From: Typha latifolia | Taxonomy: Eukaryota; Streptophyta; Magnoliopsida; Poales; Typhaceae | Direction: 5' to 3' | DNA: 64,000 nt | Assembly (NCBI GenBank): GCA_019914945.1 | Contig: CM034103.1 | Location: forward strand, 15,900,785 to 15,964,784 | Shown here: one piece after another, positions 50,101 through 62,427 of the stretch | How positions within the stretch are numbered: the stretch's first letter is position 1 | How the letters are laid out: every line of letters starts with the position of its first letter | Notes under the pieces: model-generated | The model's input: the letters and a program-made list of their open reading frames with translations, nothing else | What the model was told of the DNA's origin: nothing | Databases searched by the model: none | Translations under genes and position numbers: made by a program

Positions 50101-51108
50101 TTTTCTTCTTCTATTTTACCCTTCTGAAAAGACAATCTTCGTTATATCTTAGATTCTTGTGGAGGAAGAAAGTCACATTTGCAATCTCGAGGCATTACAG
50201 ACGCTTTGATGTTTTTGAAGAAGCAGAGGCTAATAAAGCTGCTGGAAAATATGACAATGCCTCAATTGATTACCAAATAGAATTTTACAAGAAAGAGGGC
50301 TTGACTCATTATTCGCCGGCCAAACTTCCTATTACAAGTGGTAGCTTGCTCTTTCTGTTTTTCCCAATTTGAGATACAACCGCAATGATAGCTTGCCCCT
50401 TGCATTCCTGAGGACATGAGTTCAATTTATGGAAACAACATCTTCTAAAGAGTAAAGAGGACATACCTCTTTAGCTACAGATGTTCTAAACTTCTGCTTT
50501 TATGGCATGCAGATGTTCCCGAAGGTTGTGTGATCATCAGAGAACATATCCCCATTACCAATCTCTTCACATGTCTCTGGTTCAATGAAGTTGATCGTTT
50601 TACCTCCAGGGACCAAATCAGTTTCAGCACTGTAAGGGACAAAATAATGTCTAGAGTCAATTGGACCGCAGACATGTTTATGGATTGTGAAAGGCGCAAC
50701 TTTGTTGTTCAGGTATTCCATCTATGGTGTAGCTTCTCTTTATTCTAAAGCCTTCTCATATGCTCAAATATTTTTAGAAAGAAGCATATATCGTTTGAAG
50801 AAGGAAGCCTGTTGTTTAGGTGAAATTGCACGTTTCTCCATTCTTTACCCTGACGATCTGGCTGTGTGCAGGCATACCACAGAGACTTGCTAGAGCAAAG
50901 GCTTGCCTCTTTAAGTAACAAGCCACCACCACCACCTCCATTGGCGATACGAGAATCACCTCGGAAATTGATTCCAGGAACCCCAGTAAATGGGCAGGGA
51001 ACTCCTCCATCAAAGAAGGTGCCCGTGAGGCGTGGAAAGGACAGGAAATCGGGTTCAAGACGCCATCGCCCTAAATCTTCCACTGGAAGGGATAGCAATT
51101 CATTATGA
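47109..51108 (+). CDS. MUCI70: MUCI70-type glycosyltransferase-like protein (DUF616)
   Basis: Nine exons: 47109-47382, 48217-48507, 48586-48799, 48943-49052, 49136-49335, 49422-49525, 50153-50340, 50513-50712, 50872-51108. They encode 605 residues. A cytosolic N-terminus (GGSLGLRSGSYGSL), one membrane segment (about 69-87) and the DUF616 domain (about 190-500) give a type II Golgi topology. Family blocks are GTGFDIDDADLAEM, VVVASAIFGNYD, YSIWVDGKLELVVDPY, FAISRHYRRFDVFEEAEA and the Arg/Lys/Pro-rich tail. In Arabidopsis MUCI70 is needed for seed-coat mucilage pectin and is listed as a probable hexosyltransferase. A second ATG (47121, MTGGSLG) is an equally good start. Exon 4 has a competing in-frame acceptor at 48877. 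Confidence 0.9.
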
Positions 51109-52168
51109 TTTGTTGCCATTTTTTTAAAAAAAAACTTTGAGCTGCATTTATTGCTCGCCCATGGATTTGAACAAGCTTTACGAATTACTCCGCATAGTTG
51201 AAAGGCTATATATATTTTTTTCCTTAGAAGTTGTTGATAGCCATTCATTTTTGTTGTAAATAACCAATTCGAGATAAATAGCATTTGATTCGGGGGTACT
51301 TATTTTGAAGATAATCTTTCTAGACTAGTGGAGCTCTCCGTGTTCTCTCGCTCAGAGAAATGCACCGTCTGAGTGATGTTACTTCTGAGTCATCTGGCTC
51401 GAGAGAAGAGAAATCAGTGCTGCCAAGGGCTTTCTTTTTTGTTTTGGGATTTCTAGTGACAATTATTTTTAAATATTATAGTCGTCAATACATGCTTTGT
51501 AACTTTAAAAAAAATATTATTCTGTTAGTTAAATTTAATTAAATCATACATTATTTAAAATATCTAAAAGCTAAACATATTTTACGTTCTAAACTTATTT
51601 AAACATATTTATTAGCTTTAACTATAACAATAATTCTAAAAGAATCAAAATATCTATAATTTTTAAAATATAATGAAAATAATCATGTTTGAACATTTTC
51701 AATGGTAATGATGTTAAAAACTCTTTTAATATTAGTGAGTAGTACACAAATATATTGTTCTGGAAATGTATATCCAATTATTCCACTAACTCGTTTATGC
51801 GTTGACTAGCTCGAGTTAATATTTCTAATCACGGTATAAGATATTCTCTCCACAACTAATATCATTTATTACTCATCTGTGCTTGCGGCTCATGTACGAT
51901 ATCCGAAAAGACTTCACACCAAATCATTGCCAGAGCGAGAACGACAGAAAACAGCTAAAATTCTCAGATATAGTTATTATAATTACATAAGTTTGGCATC
52001 GCACATTGTATTTTTATTGTAGCAGAAGTAAGTTACTCCGAAAAACAATAAAACTAGATCACCAGGGAGTAATAATCCAGCAAACAGAGGAAACAAAAAA
52101 GAATAAGAAGAGAAAAAAGAAGCATCATTCTGCCATCAAAGCCTTAAGACTCAAACCAGCACGGCGAG
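51109..52168. other. Convergent 3' region between MUCI70 and HSP101
   Basis: Both 3' UTRs plus about 500 bp of AT-rich DNA (51450-51900). No other gene is seen. Confidence 0.6.
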
Positions 52169-55100
52169 CTACTCTTCATCCATATCAACGTCATCTTCAT
52201 CGCGGACTATCTTCATCTTCTTCACTGCCTTAGCAGCATCATTCCTGACAGCCCCGTTAGGAATCTCGATCAGGATATCCGACTTCTGCCCGGTGGCCGC
52301 ATTCACCAGACCACCGTTCTTCTCCACCTTGTAGGTCAAATCCTTCTTCCCCGAAGCGGCGTCGATATAAACAGTAGAGTTCTCATCAATCTCCTCTTGT
52401 ATCAACATCTTGGACAATTGGGTCACCACCCTCTTCTCCAGCCACCTCCTAATTGGTCTAGCACCATACACCTGCAAGCCAAGTCAAGCCAAGTAAGAGC
52501 TATCAGCCTCAATGTATTATAAAAATAAAAAAAAACAAACAAACAAAATTAGAGCTTGGTCCGATAAGGATCATGAGATTGGTACTTACGGGATCATAGG
52601 ATTCAGATAGAACAACATCTAAGGCAGCATCAGATACGGCTAAAGCAATGCCTCTCTCAGCAAGACGAACTGCAACGTCCTTCATCTGGAGCCTAGCAAC
52701 TTTCCTGAGTTGCTCGTGTGACAAGGGGTCGAACACCACCACTTCATCCAGTCGATTCAGCAATTCAGGCCTGAAGTGCTTTCTCACCTGTAATGTTATA
52801 TACGTGGACAATTTTTTTACTTCTTAATTTTCGGGCATTGAAAGATGTATTAATCCATCATTAAGTTGTAAATGTTGCAGAGACTGCATACCTCCAGCAT
52901 AACGCGCTCGCGAGCGATTTGCATAGACGACTGCCCCACCATTCCCGCGAGAAGATGCTCGGCGCCCAGATTTGAAGTCATGATGATGACAGTGTTAGTA
53001 AAGTCGACGGTTCTGCCTTGCCCGTCGGTCAGCCGACCGTCGTCGAGGACCTGAAGAAGGGTGTTGAAGACGGCGACATGCGCCTTCTCGACCTCATCGA
53101 AAAGAATGACACTGTAGGGCCTCCTCCTCACTTGCTCCGTCAGCTGGCCCCCTTCCTCGTGGCCGACGTATCCCGGGGGGGCACCGATAAGCCGAGCAAC
53201 TGAGTGCTGCTCCATGTACTCAGACATGTCGATGCGAACGAGTAGTTTCTCGTCGTCGAACAGCTGTTCGGCGAGGGCTTTTGCGAGCTCCGTCTTGCCG
53301 ACTCCGGTCGGACCCAGGAAGAGGAACGAGCCGGTCGGCTGCTGCGGCCGCCCAAGGCCAGCTCTTGATCTCAGCACTGCTTCCGCCACCGCCTCGACCG
53401 CTTGGTCCTGGCCGACCACTCTCTTGTGCAACCTCTCCGCTAAGCCCATCAGCCTTTCCTTCTCATTTTGGCCAAGTCTGGTGACAGGAATGCCAGTCCA
53501 TCGGCTTACAACCTACTCAAAATTAACAAAGTTCAATTCAAATCAGAATAAGATTCATTATTCATCAATTACAGACTCGTAATCTCATTATCGTGTACAT
53601 ACCTCTGCGATATGTTCAGGTCCGACGTTCTCCGTTAGCATAAGATTCTCACCAATATCGCCTTCAAGCTTCGCAATTGCGCCGTCTATTTCTTGGAGGG
53701 CACCGTACCGGAGGTCGGCGACTCGGGCCAAATCCATTCTCCGCTCGGCCTCCTGCAGTGTGAACTGCAGCTCTTCGCGCCGCTGCTTTAGCCTCCTGAT
53801 CTCATCTACTCTCTCCTTCTCCTTCTGGTACTTCATCTTCAATGGTTGCAACTTATCCCTCAAATCATCTAACTCCTTTCTAACCTGAATTTGTCTATCA
53901 ATGTCAGCATACCCACCAATACCATCTAAAGATTATTCCAAAGAAATTATTAAAAAAAAAATTCTCCACTCACCTCGACAAGCCGAGCTTTGCTGGCTTT
54001 GTCCTTCTCCTTCTCAAGCGCATGCCATTCAACTTCCAATTGAATCCTCTTCCTCTCCAGGTTGTCGATCTCTTCAGGCTGACTATCGAGTTGCACCCTC
54101 ACATTTGCACAAGCTTCGTCAACCAAATCAATTGCCTTATCAGGAAGGTGTCGGCCTTCAAAAATTAACATACAAGACGTTGCCCCCCGTTAGAATTAAA
54201 AGTTTTAAGTATAACAAATATAAGAAATACAGCAACAGCGAACCAAATTAGCCCAGAAAAGATGCAATTTTACGGTAGCAAAATTGGGAATTGAATTCTC
54301 CCGAGTATGAACTTACCAGTGATGTAGCGACTAGAGAGCTGCGCAGCAACGACGAGTGCCCGGTCCTGAATTCGAACACCATGGTGCCCTTCATACTTCT
54401 CCTTCAAACCTCGCAGGATGCTAATGGTGTCCGCGACGCTCGGCTCCGCCACATACACCTGCTGGAATCTCCTCTCAAAGGCGGCATCTTTCTCAACATA
54501 CTTCCTGTACTCCTCCAACGTCGTCGCGCCGATGCACCGCAATTGCCCTCTCGCAAGCATTGGCTTGAATAAATTCGCTGCATCCATGGATCCTTCTGTG
54601 CGCCCAGCGCCAAGCACAAGATGTATCTCATCGATGAATAATATAACCTTCCCCTGTGCTTCCTCCACCTCTTTGAGCACAGACTTAAGCCTTTCCTCGA
54701 ACTCTCCCCTATACTTCGCTCCAGCGATAAGCGCCCCCATGTCGAGCGCAACGAGGCGGACGTCGAGCAGATTACTCGGCACATCACCGCGGACAATTCT
54801 CTGCGCAAGCCCCTCGACGACTGCGGTTTTGCCAACCCCTGGCTCGCCAATGAGTACTGGGTTATTCTTGGTCCGCCGCGAAAGGATGCGAACAACACGA
54901 CGGATCTCTTCGTCGCGGCCGATGACCGGATCGAGCTTTCCGGCCACCTCGACGAGATCGCGGCCGTAAGTCTTGAGCGCTTGGAAGTTCGTGTCACCGG
55001 ATGCGCTCTCTACCCGGCGACCCTCCTTCCCACGGAGCTTTTCGACAGCGGAGCGGACGCGGGCAACGCTGACGCCGGCCTCCTTGAGCGCATCAGCAAT

Positions 55101-55481
55101 CTGGGGGTCGTCGAGAATGCCGAGGAGGAGCTGGTCGACGGCGAGGTGGGAGTCACCGCGCGATTTCTGAGACGACTGGGCGCGGCGGATGACTTTAATG
55201 AGGGCAGTGGAGGCAGGTACATCATCAGGTGGAGGGGATTGGGAGGGGAGCTTCTTTAGAGCGGAGGAGACAACGCGCTCGAAGGAGTCGGCGGCGGCGG
55301 CCGAGTCGCCGGAGTTGGAGGAGGCGGTGGAGATGGCTTGACGAAGGAGGCCGGATTGGTCGGAGGCGAGGGCGGACGCAAGGTGGAGTGGGGTGATCTG
55401 CGCGTGGCCGGCGTTGAGTGCGAGCTCGTGGGCGGCAACGAGGGCCTCGTTCGTCTTGTGCGTAAACTTATCCGGATTCAT
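52169..55481 (-). CDS. HSP101: Cytosolic heat-shock protein HSP101 / ClpB1 disaggregase
   Basis: Six exons in transcript order: 55481-54317, 54155-53974, 53884-53603, 53512-52892, 52787-52590, 52471-52169. They encode 916 residues, near Arabidopsis HSP101 (911). Domains are the Clp N domain (1-150), AAA1 with Walker A GEPGVGKT (212-219) and Walker [10 protein letters not shown], the coiled-coil middle domain (about 400-540), and AAA2 with Walker A GPTGVGKT (610-617) and Walker [11 protein letters not shown]. It ends with the acidic tail [10 protein letters not shown], typical of the cytosolic form. There is no transit peptide. The hexamer pulls proteins out of aggregates together with HSP70 and small HSPs and is essential for acquired heat tolerance. 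A heat-shock element lies about 140 bp before the ATG. Confidence 0.97.
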
Positions 55482-56780
55482 CGTGGATTGCTCGGATAAC
55501 TAAAGCTATTCGTGGAACAAGTGGGACTGAGATCGCTGTAGAATTGTTCTAGTCTTGAGATTAGGATGGGATAGAAGACGAGGAAGACTGCATTAAAAGG
55601 AAAGGAGAAGAGGCGTCTCCAAGCTTCTGGAATTAAAAAGAAGGTGCTCGAATTTGCAGGAGAATGCTGTGCCTCGAGAAGCGCGACATAGCGGTACTTT
55701 GACGTCGGATGGACGACACGTGTACACAAGCTCTTATTGGTTGTGGTCGGTTGGTGAGTAGTGCAGTTAAAGGGAATCAAAGAGAAGAGCGCGGGAGGGG
55801 TATCAAAGAGAACCAAGTCGTATATGTAAAATTGAATCTAATATTTATTTAATTTTATCAGGTTTAAACTCAAATTAGATTTTATAATAGATAGATGATT
55901 TTAATTTTTATATCGATCTGTTCGTTATTAAATTATGCCAAAATCGAGTTTGATTTAAATTTCAGTTGGATAATAGATCAAATTTGATTTGTTTAATAAC
56001 TAGACACCAGAGCATAAAATTTTAATCATCTCATATAAACGACACAAACTTAATAATAATAATAGTAAGAAAATTATTTTTAGAGAAACTCAAACTTATT
56101 CATATTGTGATATATATATTAGAGTAATTCCAAATTCTTTATGTATATAATTTCAATATCAGATTATATAATCACTGTCTAAGAAAACCCTTAAATATTA
56201 GTCAGAATTCGCTCCGAATTCAAAGCGATTCTGATCCGAAGCAATTTAAACAATTTACGATTTTGGGTGAGTCAAATTCGGAGTAAATTCATTAGCAAAA
56301 TAATTTAGATTCAATTATACCGCTAGATAGAGTTATATTATTTACGACTAAGTTTAAATACAAGATTCAAACAATTGTCAAGTCACTTCAACTCTTCATG
56401 TTGTTAGCTCATTCAAATTCAAGTTTGTTTCAGGTTGAAATAGTATTGAAATTAAAAATAAAATAGAATTAAGACTAAATTTCTGGGCCTGGTCTACTCA
56501 ATAGAAGCTTGAACCAAGATAGACCATAATATCAAGCTCGGGTCAGTCACATACACCCCTAGTTGCTGATGGACTTTAAAGCGCAAAATATATGAATAAA
56601 AGCCCACCAACATAAGTTCAACAGCAACTGAAACAAGTAGTAGTCACAAATTTTTGAAGAACAGTGCAAGTTAGATGGCATTTGATCATTCATTCTGTAC
56701 AAGAGATCCAAAAGCACAAACATTTTTTTGATTCACAGGTTGTATCACAAACATGTGGGAGTTCCTGGCATTTTAAGTAG
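55482..56780. other. Intergenic: HSP101 promoter and AT-rich DNA
   Basis: The first 250 bp are the HSP101 leader and promoter. The rest (55830-56560) is AT-rich with a CACCCCTA end near 56550, reminiscent of hAT-type element ends, but no matching partner end was found. Confidence 0.5.
55620..55632 (-). promoter_or_regulatory. Heat-shock element upstream of HSP101
   Basis: On the minus strand TTCCAGAAGCTTG matches TTCnnGAAnnTTC in eight of nine fixed bases. It lies about 140 bp upstream of the ATG. A weaker two-unit copy (TTCTCGAG) lies near 55674-55682. This fits HSF control. Confidence 0.55.
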
Positions 56781-58760
56781 TCAAAACTTCGACAGCCAAA
56801 TCACATCAAGAATAGCAGATGTAGCTAGCAAGAGACAGCTAAGAAAGGCGAAGGTGATAGACAAAGCCATGAGATCGCAGAAGCGGCGCAGGGGCTTACA
56901 GAAGTCTGGAAGGGGCGAGTGTCGGATCCCTGTGCGATTCAAGTTTGTAACTCCAGCTGCAGCCGAACCCGCGCTCATCATTGCATATGCAAAGACCTGT
57001 CATTTTTGCAGCAAAGTGTTACTGCTTATCAAGGCAAGCAAGCATAATACACACCTATTCTTCAAGAACAAGAGAACCTTCTCATAATATATGGAAAGAT
57101 TTAGAGGAGATCCAATAATCCATATTCTGAATTGAATTCCAGACAGGTATTAAAGCATGAATCTTATGATTATCATCAAGTAAAGGATCAGAATATCTTT
57201 CAACATCTGATGTACATATGAACATTTGTTGATACACATGCACTGGAATGGCTGGCAAACACGCAATATGTGCGCTAGAATACAAAGATACCTTGGCAAT
57301 TTGCATACTGCACAAGCACCAAACATATAATGGCATCCAAGTCGGGTAGTTTGCCATTCCTGCTCTAACTCAGCATTTAATTCAATCAGTTAGAACTTCG
57401 AGAAAACTAATAGTTAGATGCTTCTTATGCCACTTGAAACCAACAATAGCTGCAAGACTTGTCTTGGCCATATGAAGCATATCAATCAAGAGGGAAAGCG
57501 TAATTTTCTGAAGACGATCGCAAAAGTAGACTTGGAAACCTATTATCCACACATTTGCCAGTTCTTCTAAGACACAAAGAAGCCCCATTTGACATTCAAA
57601 ACTTTGCCCTACTGCTTTTTATCTAAAAGTGATACCTTGACGACTGAACTATGAGTCTAGAGACATAGCATCTAAATGTGTATGCAAAAGGAGGAAATGA
57701 AGATCCACACTATGTGAAGACAAAATAAAAAGTAGGGAATATCATTTATCCATTAAACCTATGGCCTTCCAGCAAGATTTTGTCTCCTCTTTACAACTAT
57801 TACAAGATCCAAAGTACATCCAAAACAAGAGTTAATTTATGACAAAAGAATCTATTAAATTAAGCCACCCACTAGGGATTCAAATATTCATCCAGATCTA
57901 ATCAGCTTTGCAACCTATGGCAACACATGTCTGGGCTTGACCAATGAATGAATTAATCATTACTACCAAACAAACGCAGACACCACCAAGAACTAATATG
58001 TCAATTTGATCCATCAAATGGAACAACCATTAATTTTAAAAACAAATCAGGACCCATTTGCCTTTAAGAAACACAAAAATTTAGACATCTTAATGACCAC
58101 ACAATTCAAAACAGAACAAGATTTTGCTCGCCTATCTTACTAAAACACCCATAAATCTTCAAATCCAACAATTGTTGACATTATATTTTAAGATCAATGA
58201 GGAATTTAAGAGTGGGAAGAGATAACAACCTGATCACCAGCGAATAACACCCATGCGTGACTTCTAGATGGGATGATGGGAGCCTTCTTCAGCAGCTTCC
58301 TCACGCTCAGAAGCAGCTGCAGCAGTGAATGCGCTGCCACCGCCGCTGATATCCCCACCAGGTATCTAAGAACAGACGGAATTAAAATCACATCTAATCA
58401 GCGGTCACCTAAGATGGACGGAGGGGCAGGATATTTCAAATTTTAAGATCAAACTTTCCGTGGTCATAAATGCAGTAGCCGTTAAAGATAAGAAAAAGTT
58501 TTTTTTTCGTACATATTATTACTTATATCTTAGATATATTTGCAAAGAATTAAAAAAACGAATCACCTGTAGATTGTAGTCTACGATCCCTTCTTTTTTA
58601 ACCAAAACACTTTAAAAATACTGCTTTATAAGTTAAGACTTGAGAGGAAACTTTACACAAATAATTTGAAAATTAAAGAAGAAAAAAATACAGGTGGGGG
58701 TAAGCAAAAAGAACCCGCACAAAAAAAAATCTGAGCGACGGCCATTATGGGAAGTGGAGG

Positions 58761-58817
<57 letters not shown>

Positions 58818-59150
58818 CTCCATCGAGTCGGAGAAGGACCACTTGGAGTAGAGCGGAAGTTGGAGACCAAAGATGGAAAGGCTTCCCTTCTGCTCCGACG
58901 ACAGCATCAGTCCAAGAGAAAGCAAGGACGACACCGCCGCCGCCACCCGCAGCAGCGCTACCGCCGTGTCCCATCTCCCCCACTTTGCTAACGTAGCCGC
59001 CCCCTTCCTCGCCCCTCCACGGTACGCCCCGTCAGCCGCTGCCGCTACGAGCGGCCCGCTCATCGTACCGGACTCCTCCGCTGCCGCCGCCTCCAGCATC
59101 TGGATCCCCACCTCCCCCGCCCCCTTCCTTCCCTTCGCTGTCGTCTCCAT
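56781..59150 (-). CDS. CASP-like (CASPL) four-span membrane protein, 3A-like
   Basis: Three exons in transcript order: 59150-58819, 58365-58230, 56996-56781. They encode 227 residues. Four hydrophobic segments lie at about 82-107, 112-135, 148-174 and 195-222. The CASP hallmarks are present: Arg in the first segment (ALLRVAAA) and Asp in the third (LFAGDQVFAYAM). The stretch [19 protein letters not shown] is typical of the CASPL3A subgroup. CASP proteins build a plasma-membrane scaffold for Casparian strips; CASPLs are broader and mostly uncharacterised. The Ala/Gly-rich N-terminus is probably cytosolic. Intron 2 (1,233 bp) is long. Exon 1 sits between a (GA)12 array upstream and a (CT)25 array directly after its donor, read in the coding sense. 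Confidence 0.9.
58763..58812. repeat. (AG)25 microsatellite in CASPL intron 1
   Basis: Fifty bases of AG on the plus strand, hence (CT)25 in the transcript, starting five bases inside the intron's donor site. Confidence 0.92.
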
Positions 59151-61020
59151 TAGTCTCGCTCTCTCTCTCTCTCTCTCTCTCTCCGTTCGTTTTTTTAAGC
59201 TCTGGGAGGATGCGACGTAGAGAAAGCCAGTTAGTAGCGTACCAGCGTAACAGGGGTGGAGGAATTCATAAAAAATAAAAGGAGATGAGACGAGCGGGTC
59301 CCCGTGGCCATATAACCGGGACGGGAGGACGTCTCCAGCCCGTGAATGTTTGTAGCCAACCAACATGCACTGCCACAGATGACAGGGGTAAAATGGTAAC
59401 TCCGCCTGGTCATCGTGTGCTACCACCATCTCTTGCTCTGCTTGCTGGATGTATGTATGACTTCGAGTGACACAAATTAAATTTCGAGCACTCTTAACTA
59501 CAGACAGTGGTTTTCTCTAGTCTGCATATAAGCAGGCTTCGTTAGTCAAGCGAGGCATCTTATAATTAACCTAGTGCCGAGATTATTTAGCTGTTAACAT
59601 TTGGAAGCTCAAATAACGCCTTCCTTTATCCCATTAAGACAAATGAATATTAATTAAACTAACAAAGAGAACATATTCAATACCGGCAACGTTCGTGTTT
59701 TTTCCTTGCCCTCGATCATCTCAAAGTTTCAACCTTACATCCAATTAGAGACACTAGCTTTAACAACAAACAGAGTTTTTGACAAATCTATTATATCTGA
59801 TAAAGAATAGTATCATTCTGTTATACTTTAAAAAAATATTCATCAAACTACTACACTTATTTTCATATAATCACCATGTCAGCGAGATAATTGCTGTTTA
59901 GGAAAGCAAATTAATAAAATATTTTCTGAGACAAAAATTTATATAATATATCTTATAAGAAAGAGAATCTCTTTTGTTATAAATTTTATGTTCCTAAAGG
60001 AGTTCTTCTAAAATAATAGAAATCGCTGACCAAAAGAGAGAATTTATAAATCAATTTCTGAGTGATTTACTTAAAAATCTACATGACTGCTTACATAGTA
60101 AAAACTTTAGTAATTTTATAATATATTATATCAATTTTAACGTGGAGCTTGAAATAGACATTAAGAGACAAAACAGGGAAACCTAGGCAGGCCCATGACG
60201 GAAAAGAACAAAGCTTATCCGTATGTCTATATCTATACACAGGAGCTCACAGAATCTCCTGCTACTGTGTTAGACCTTTCTATATGAACAACTTGAACAA
60301 TAAACTGTTTTCATACGTCTCATATACTCAACCAATTCGTTTTCCCAACTGGCTAGGTGGACAGAACCAATCTTTCATAAAATAACAAAACTTAATTTGG
60401 CTACAACATGTGCCACTTAACTGCAGCATCTTACTATTCCTACATAAACTCCTCAAAATACTTAAGCCACATCGACGCAATATCCTACAATTCTTACATA
60501 TATTCGAAGAAGAGATGGGCCAAAATTTTCATGTTCAGGCCCGGCTACAGGGCCAGAGCTTAGGAGCAGTGACTCTGTAGAAGGGCACATGTTACAGTCC
60601 TAAGTCCAGGATTAAAACTAAGTCATCCAAATTGGATATTGAAAATAATAATGATACATATTTTTTTTTTCTAAATAGCACAATTGAATGAAATTTATCT
60701 CATTTCCATTTATTTCCAAACAGTAAAATTCAGTATGAATTGAATTCAACTTATTCTTAATTTCTTATGAACTCTGAGTGTATACAAATACAGACCCTAC
60801 AAGCATAATCTCCTATGCATATTCACCCTTAGAAAGTCCATGTTTTCCTAGGAATGGTCCAAAATTATCTTATTCATATCAATCTTATCCATAAATGAAT
60901 AAATCATTTGACAAACTAAGGAGCATTGTAACTCACATCAATTTAAACTAAAGTAATGATCATCATCCCAAAATAAGAGTTTTAGGTGCTGACCTTCTAA
61001 AGCTCGGGGGTCACTGCAAC
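59151..61020. other. Intergenic: CASPL promoter and PPR 3' region
   Basis: AT-rich from about 59500. No gene, RNA or clear repeat is supported. Confidence 0.6.
59159..59182. repeat. (CT)12 microsatellite in CASPL leader
   Basis: CT on the plus strand, hence (AG)12 in the transcript, ending nine bases before the ATG. Confidence 0.92.
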
Positions 61021-62427
61021 TCACATCACTACGTTTGCAGAGCTAAACCCAGGACTCTTCCCCACACTTCTATCCCTCATCAATCTCCTCACCCTCTCCA
61101 CCTCCCCCCACATCTCTGCACCCGCATAAATATTCGACAAAACCACGTAGACCCCATCATTCCACGGCTCTAACTCCACCAGCTTCCCCGCCGCCCATTC
61201 CCCAACTACGACATTCGCATGCTTCTCGCATGCCCCAAGCAATGTGCCCCATATAACTACATTCGCCACCATTGGCATTCTCCTCTCCACCACCTCCCTC
61301 GCCTCCTCCACCCTCCCCACCCTCCCCAGCATATCAACTACACATCCATAATGTGCCACAGTGGGCTCCACCCAAATGTCCCCCTTTTCCATTGCTTCCA
61401 AGTATTCCATCCCCTGATCCACCATACCACCATGCGCACATGCACAGAGCACACCTACCATCGTCACGTGATTCGGCCGTATCCCCTCTTTCCTCATTGC
61501 ATTGAACAGCTCAACCGCCATGCGTTCCTCGCCATGCATTGCAAGGCCAGTAATCATGGACGTCCATGATGACACATCCCTGTTAGGCATTTTATCAAAT
61601 AGTTTTCGTGAGAGGTCAGTTCTTCCGCATTTGGCATACATATCTACCAACGAATTCGATACCATTACTTCCAATCGCTCAAAATGCCGGCATTGTAACA
61701 CACATTTGTGGATTTGCTTAGCCAAACCAATGTCTCCTAACCCACCACACGCCGAGACCACGCTCACCATCGTCACATCATCAGGCACAAGCCCACTACT
61801 TCTCAACTCCACAAAAACCTCCATGGCTTCCATCAACTGCCCGTTTTGGGCAAGACCGCTTATAAGCGAGTTCCAAGACCCGAGCTTTCGTTCGGGATTT
61901 CCGTCGAACATTCTGCGCGCGGAGTCAAACTGACCGGCTTTAGAGTAGACGTTGATGAGGCCGCTCTCGCAGTACTCGTTCCTCTCCAACCCGCGCTTGA
62001 CGGCGGCGGCGTGGAGCTCTCTGCTCGCGCCGAGGTCGAAGGTCGTGGAGGCAGCCTTGAAGGCGATGGGAAGGGAATACGAGTCCGGCGCGAAGCCTGC
62101 TCGAGACATGGCAACGTAGACACGGAGGGCAGCGCGAGGCGAGCCAACCCGGAGGTAGGCGCGCATAAGGGTGTTCCAGTGAAAGGAGGTGAGGAGGAGG
62201 TGGCAGCGGAGCACGTGGGCATGGAGTTGGGGCGGGGTGGATGGGTCGGTGGCGGCCTCGAGGCGAGCCGCGGCCGAGTTAGCTTGGTCGAGGTGGGGGT
62301 TTGCGTTGGAGCAGATGGGCATTGGCGAATGAGAGGTGGGTTTTGGGGTGGTTTTGGGTAGACGAGAGAAGAAGAAAGGAGAGAGGCCGTTGAAGGCATA
62401 ATTGGCTAAGTTATGGGGTAAGTGCAT
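61021..62427 (-). CDS. PLS-class pentatricopeptide repeat protein (At1g77170-like)
   Basis: An intronless gene of 468 residues, as usual for plant PPR genes. Tandem PPR units of P, L and S type are visible, for example SWNSLISGLAQNGQLMEAME and SWTSMITGLAMHGEERMAVE, then an E-type end (VVIWGTLLGACEKHANVVVG). No DYW deaminase domain is present. Such proteins bind organellar RNA, commonly to direct C-to-U editing with a partner that supplies the deaminase. The N-terminus (FFFSRLPKTTPKPTSHSP) is basic and Ser/Thr-rich, fitting a mitochondrial or plastid presequence. A second Met lies 35 codons in, but the first gives the targeting region. RNA target unknown. Confidence 0.92.
   Translation of the reverse strand: MHLPHNLANYAFNGLSPFFFSRLPKTTPKPTSHSPMPICSNANPHLDQANSAAARLEAATDPSTPPQLHAHVLRCHLLLTSFHWNTLMRAYLRVGSPRAALRVYVAMSRAGFAPDSYSLPIAFKAASTTFDLGASRELHAAAVKRGLERNEYCESGLINVYSKAGQFDSARRMFDGNPERKLGSWNSLISGLAQNGQLMEAMEVFVELRSSGLVPDDVTMVSVVSACGGLGDIGLAKQIHKCVLQCRHFERLEVMVSNSLVDMYAKCGRTDLSRKLFDKMPNRDVSSWTSMITGLAMHGEERMAVELFNAMRKEGIRPNHVTMVGVLCACAHGGMVDQGMEYLEAMEKGDIWVEPTVAHYGCVVDMLGRVGRVEEAREVVERRMPMVANVVIWGTLLGACEKHANVVVGEWAAGKLVELEPWNDGVYVVLSNIYAGAEMWGEVERVRRLMRDRSVGKSPGFSSANVVM

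Noticed and set aside
54404..55259. Several long frames within HSP101 exon 1 in other reading frames and on the plus strand
   Set aside because: They overlap the well-supported HSP101 frame and lack any domain; their length follows from the GC-rich coding sequence.
55830..56570. hAT-type MITE suggested by a CACCCCTA end
   Set aside because: No matching terminal inverted repeat or 8-bp target duplication found.
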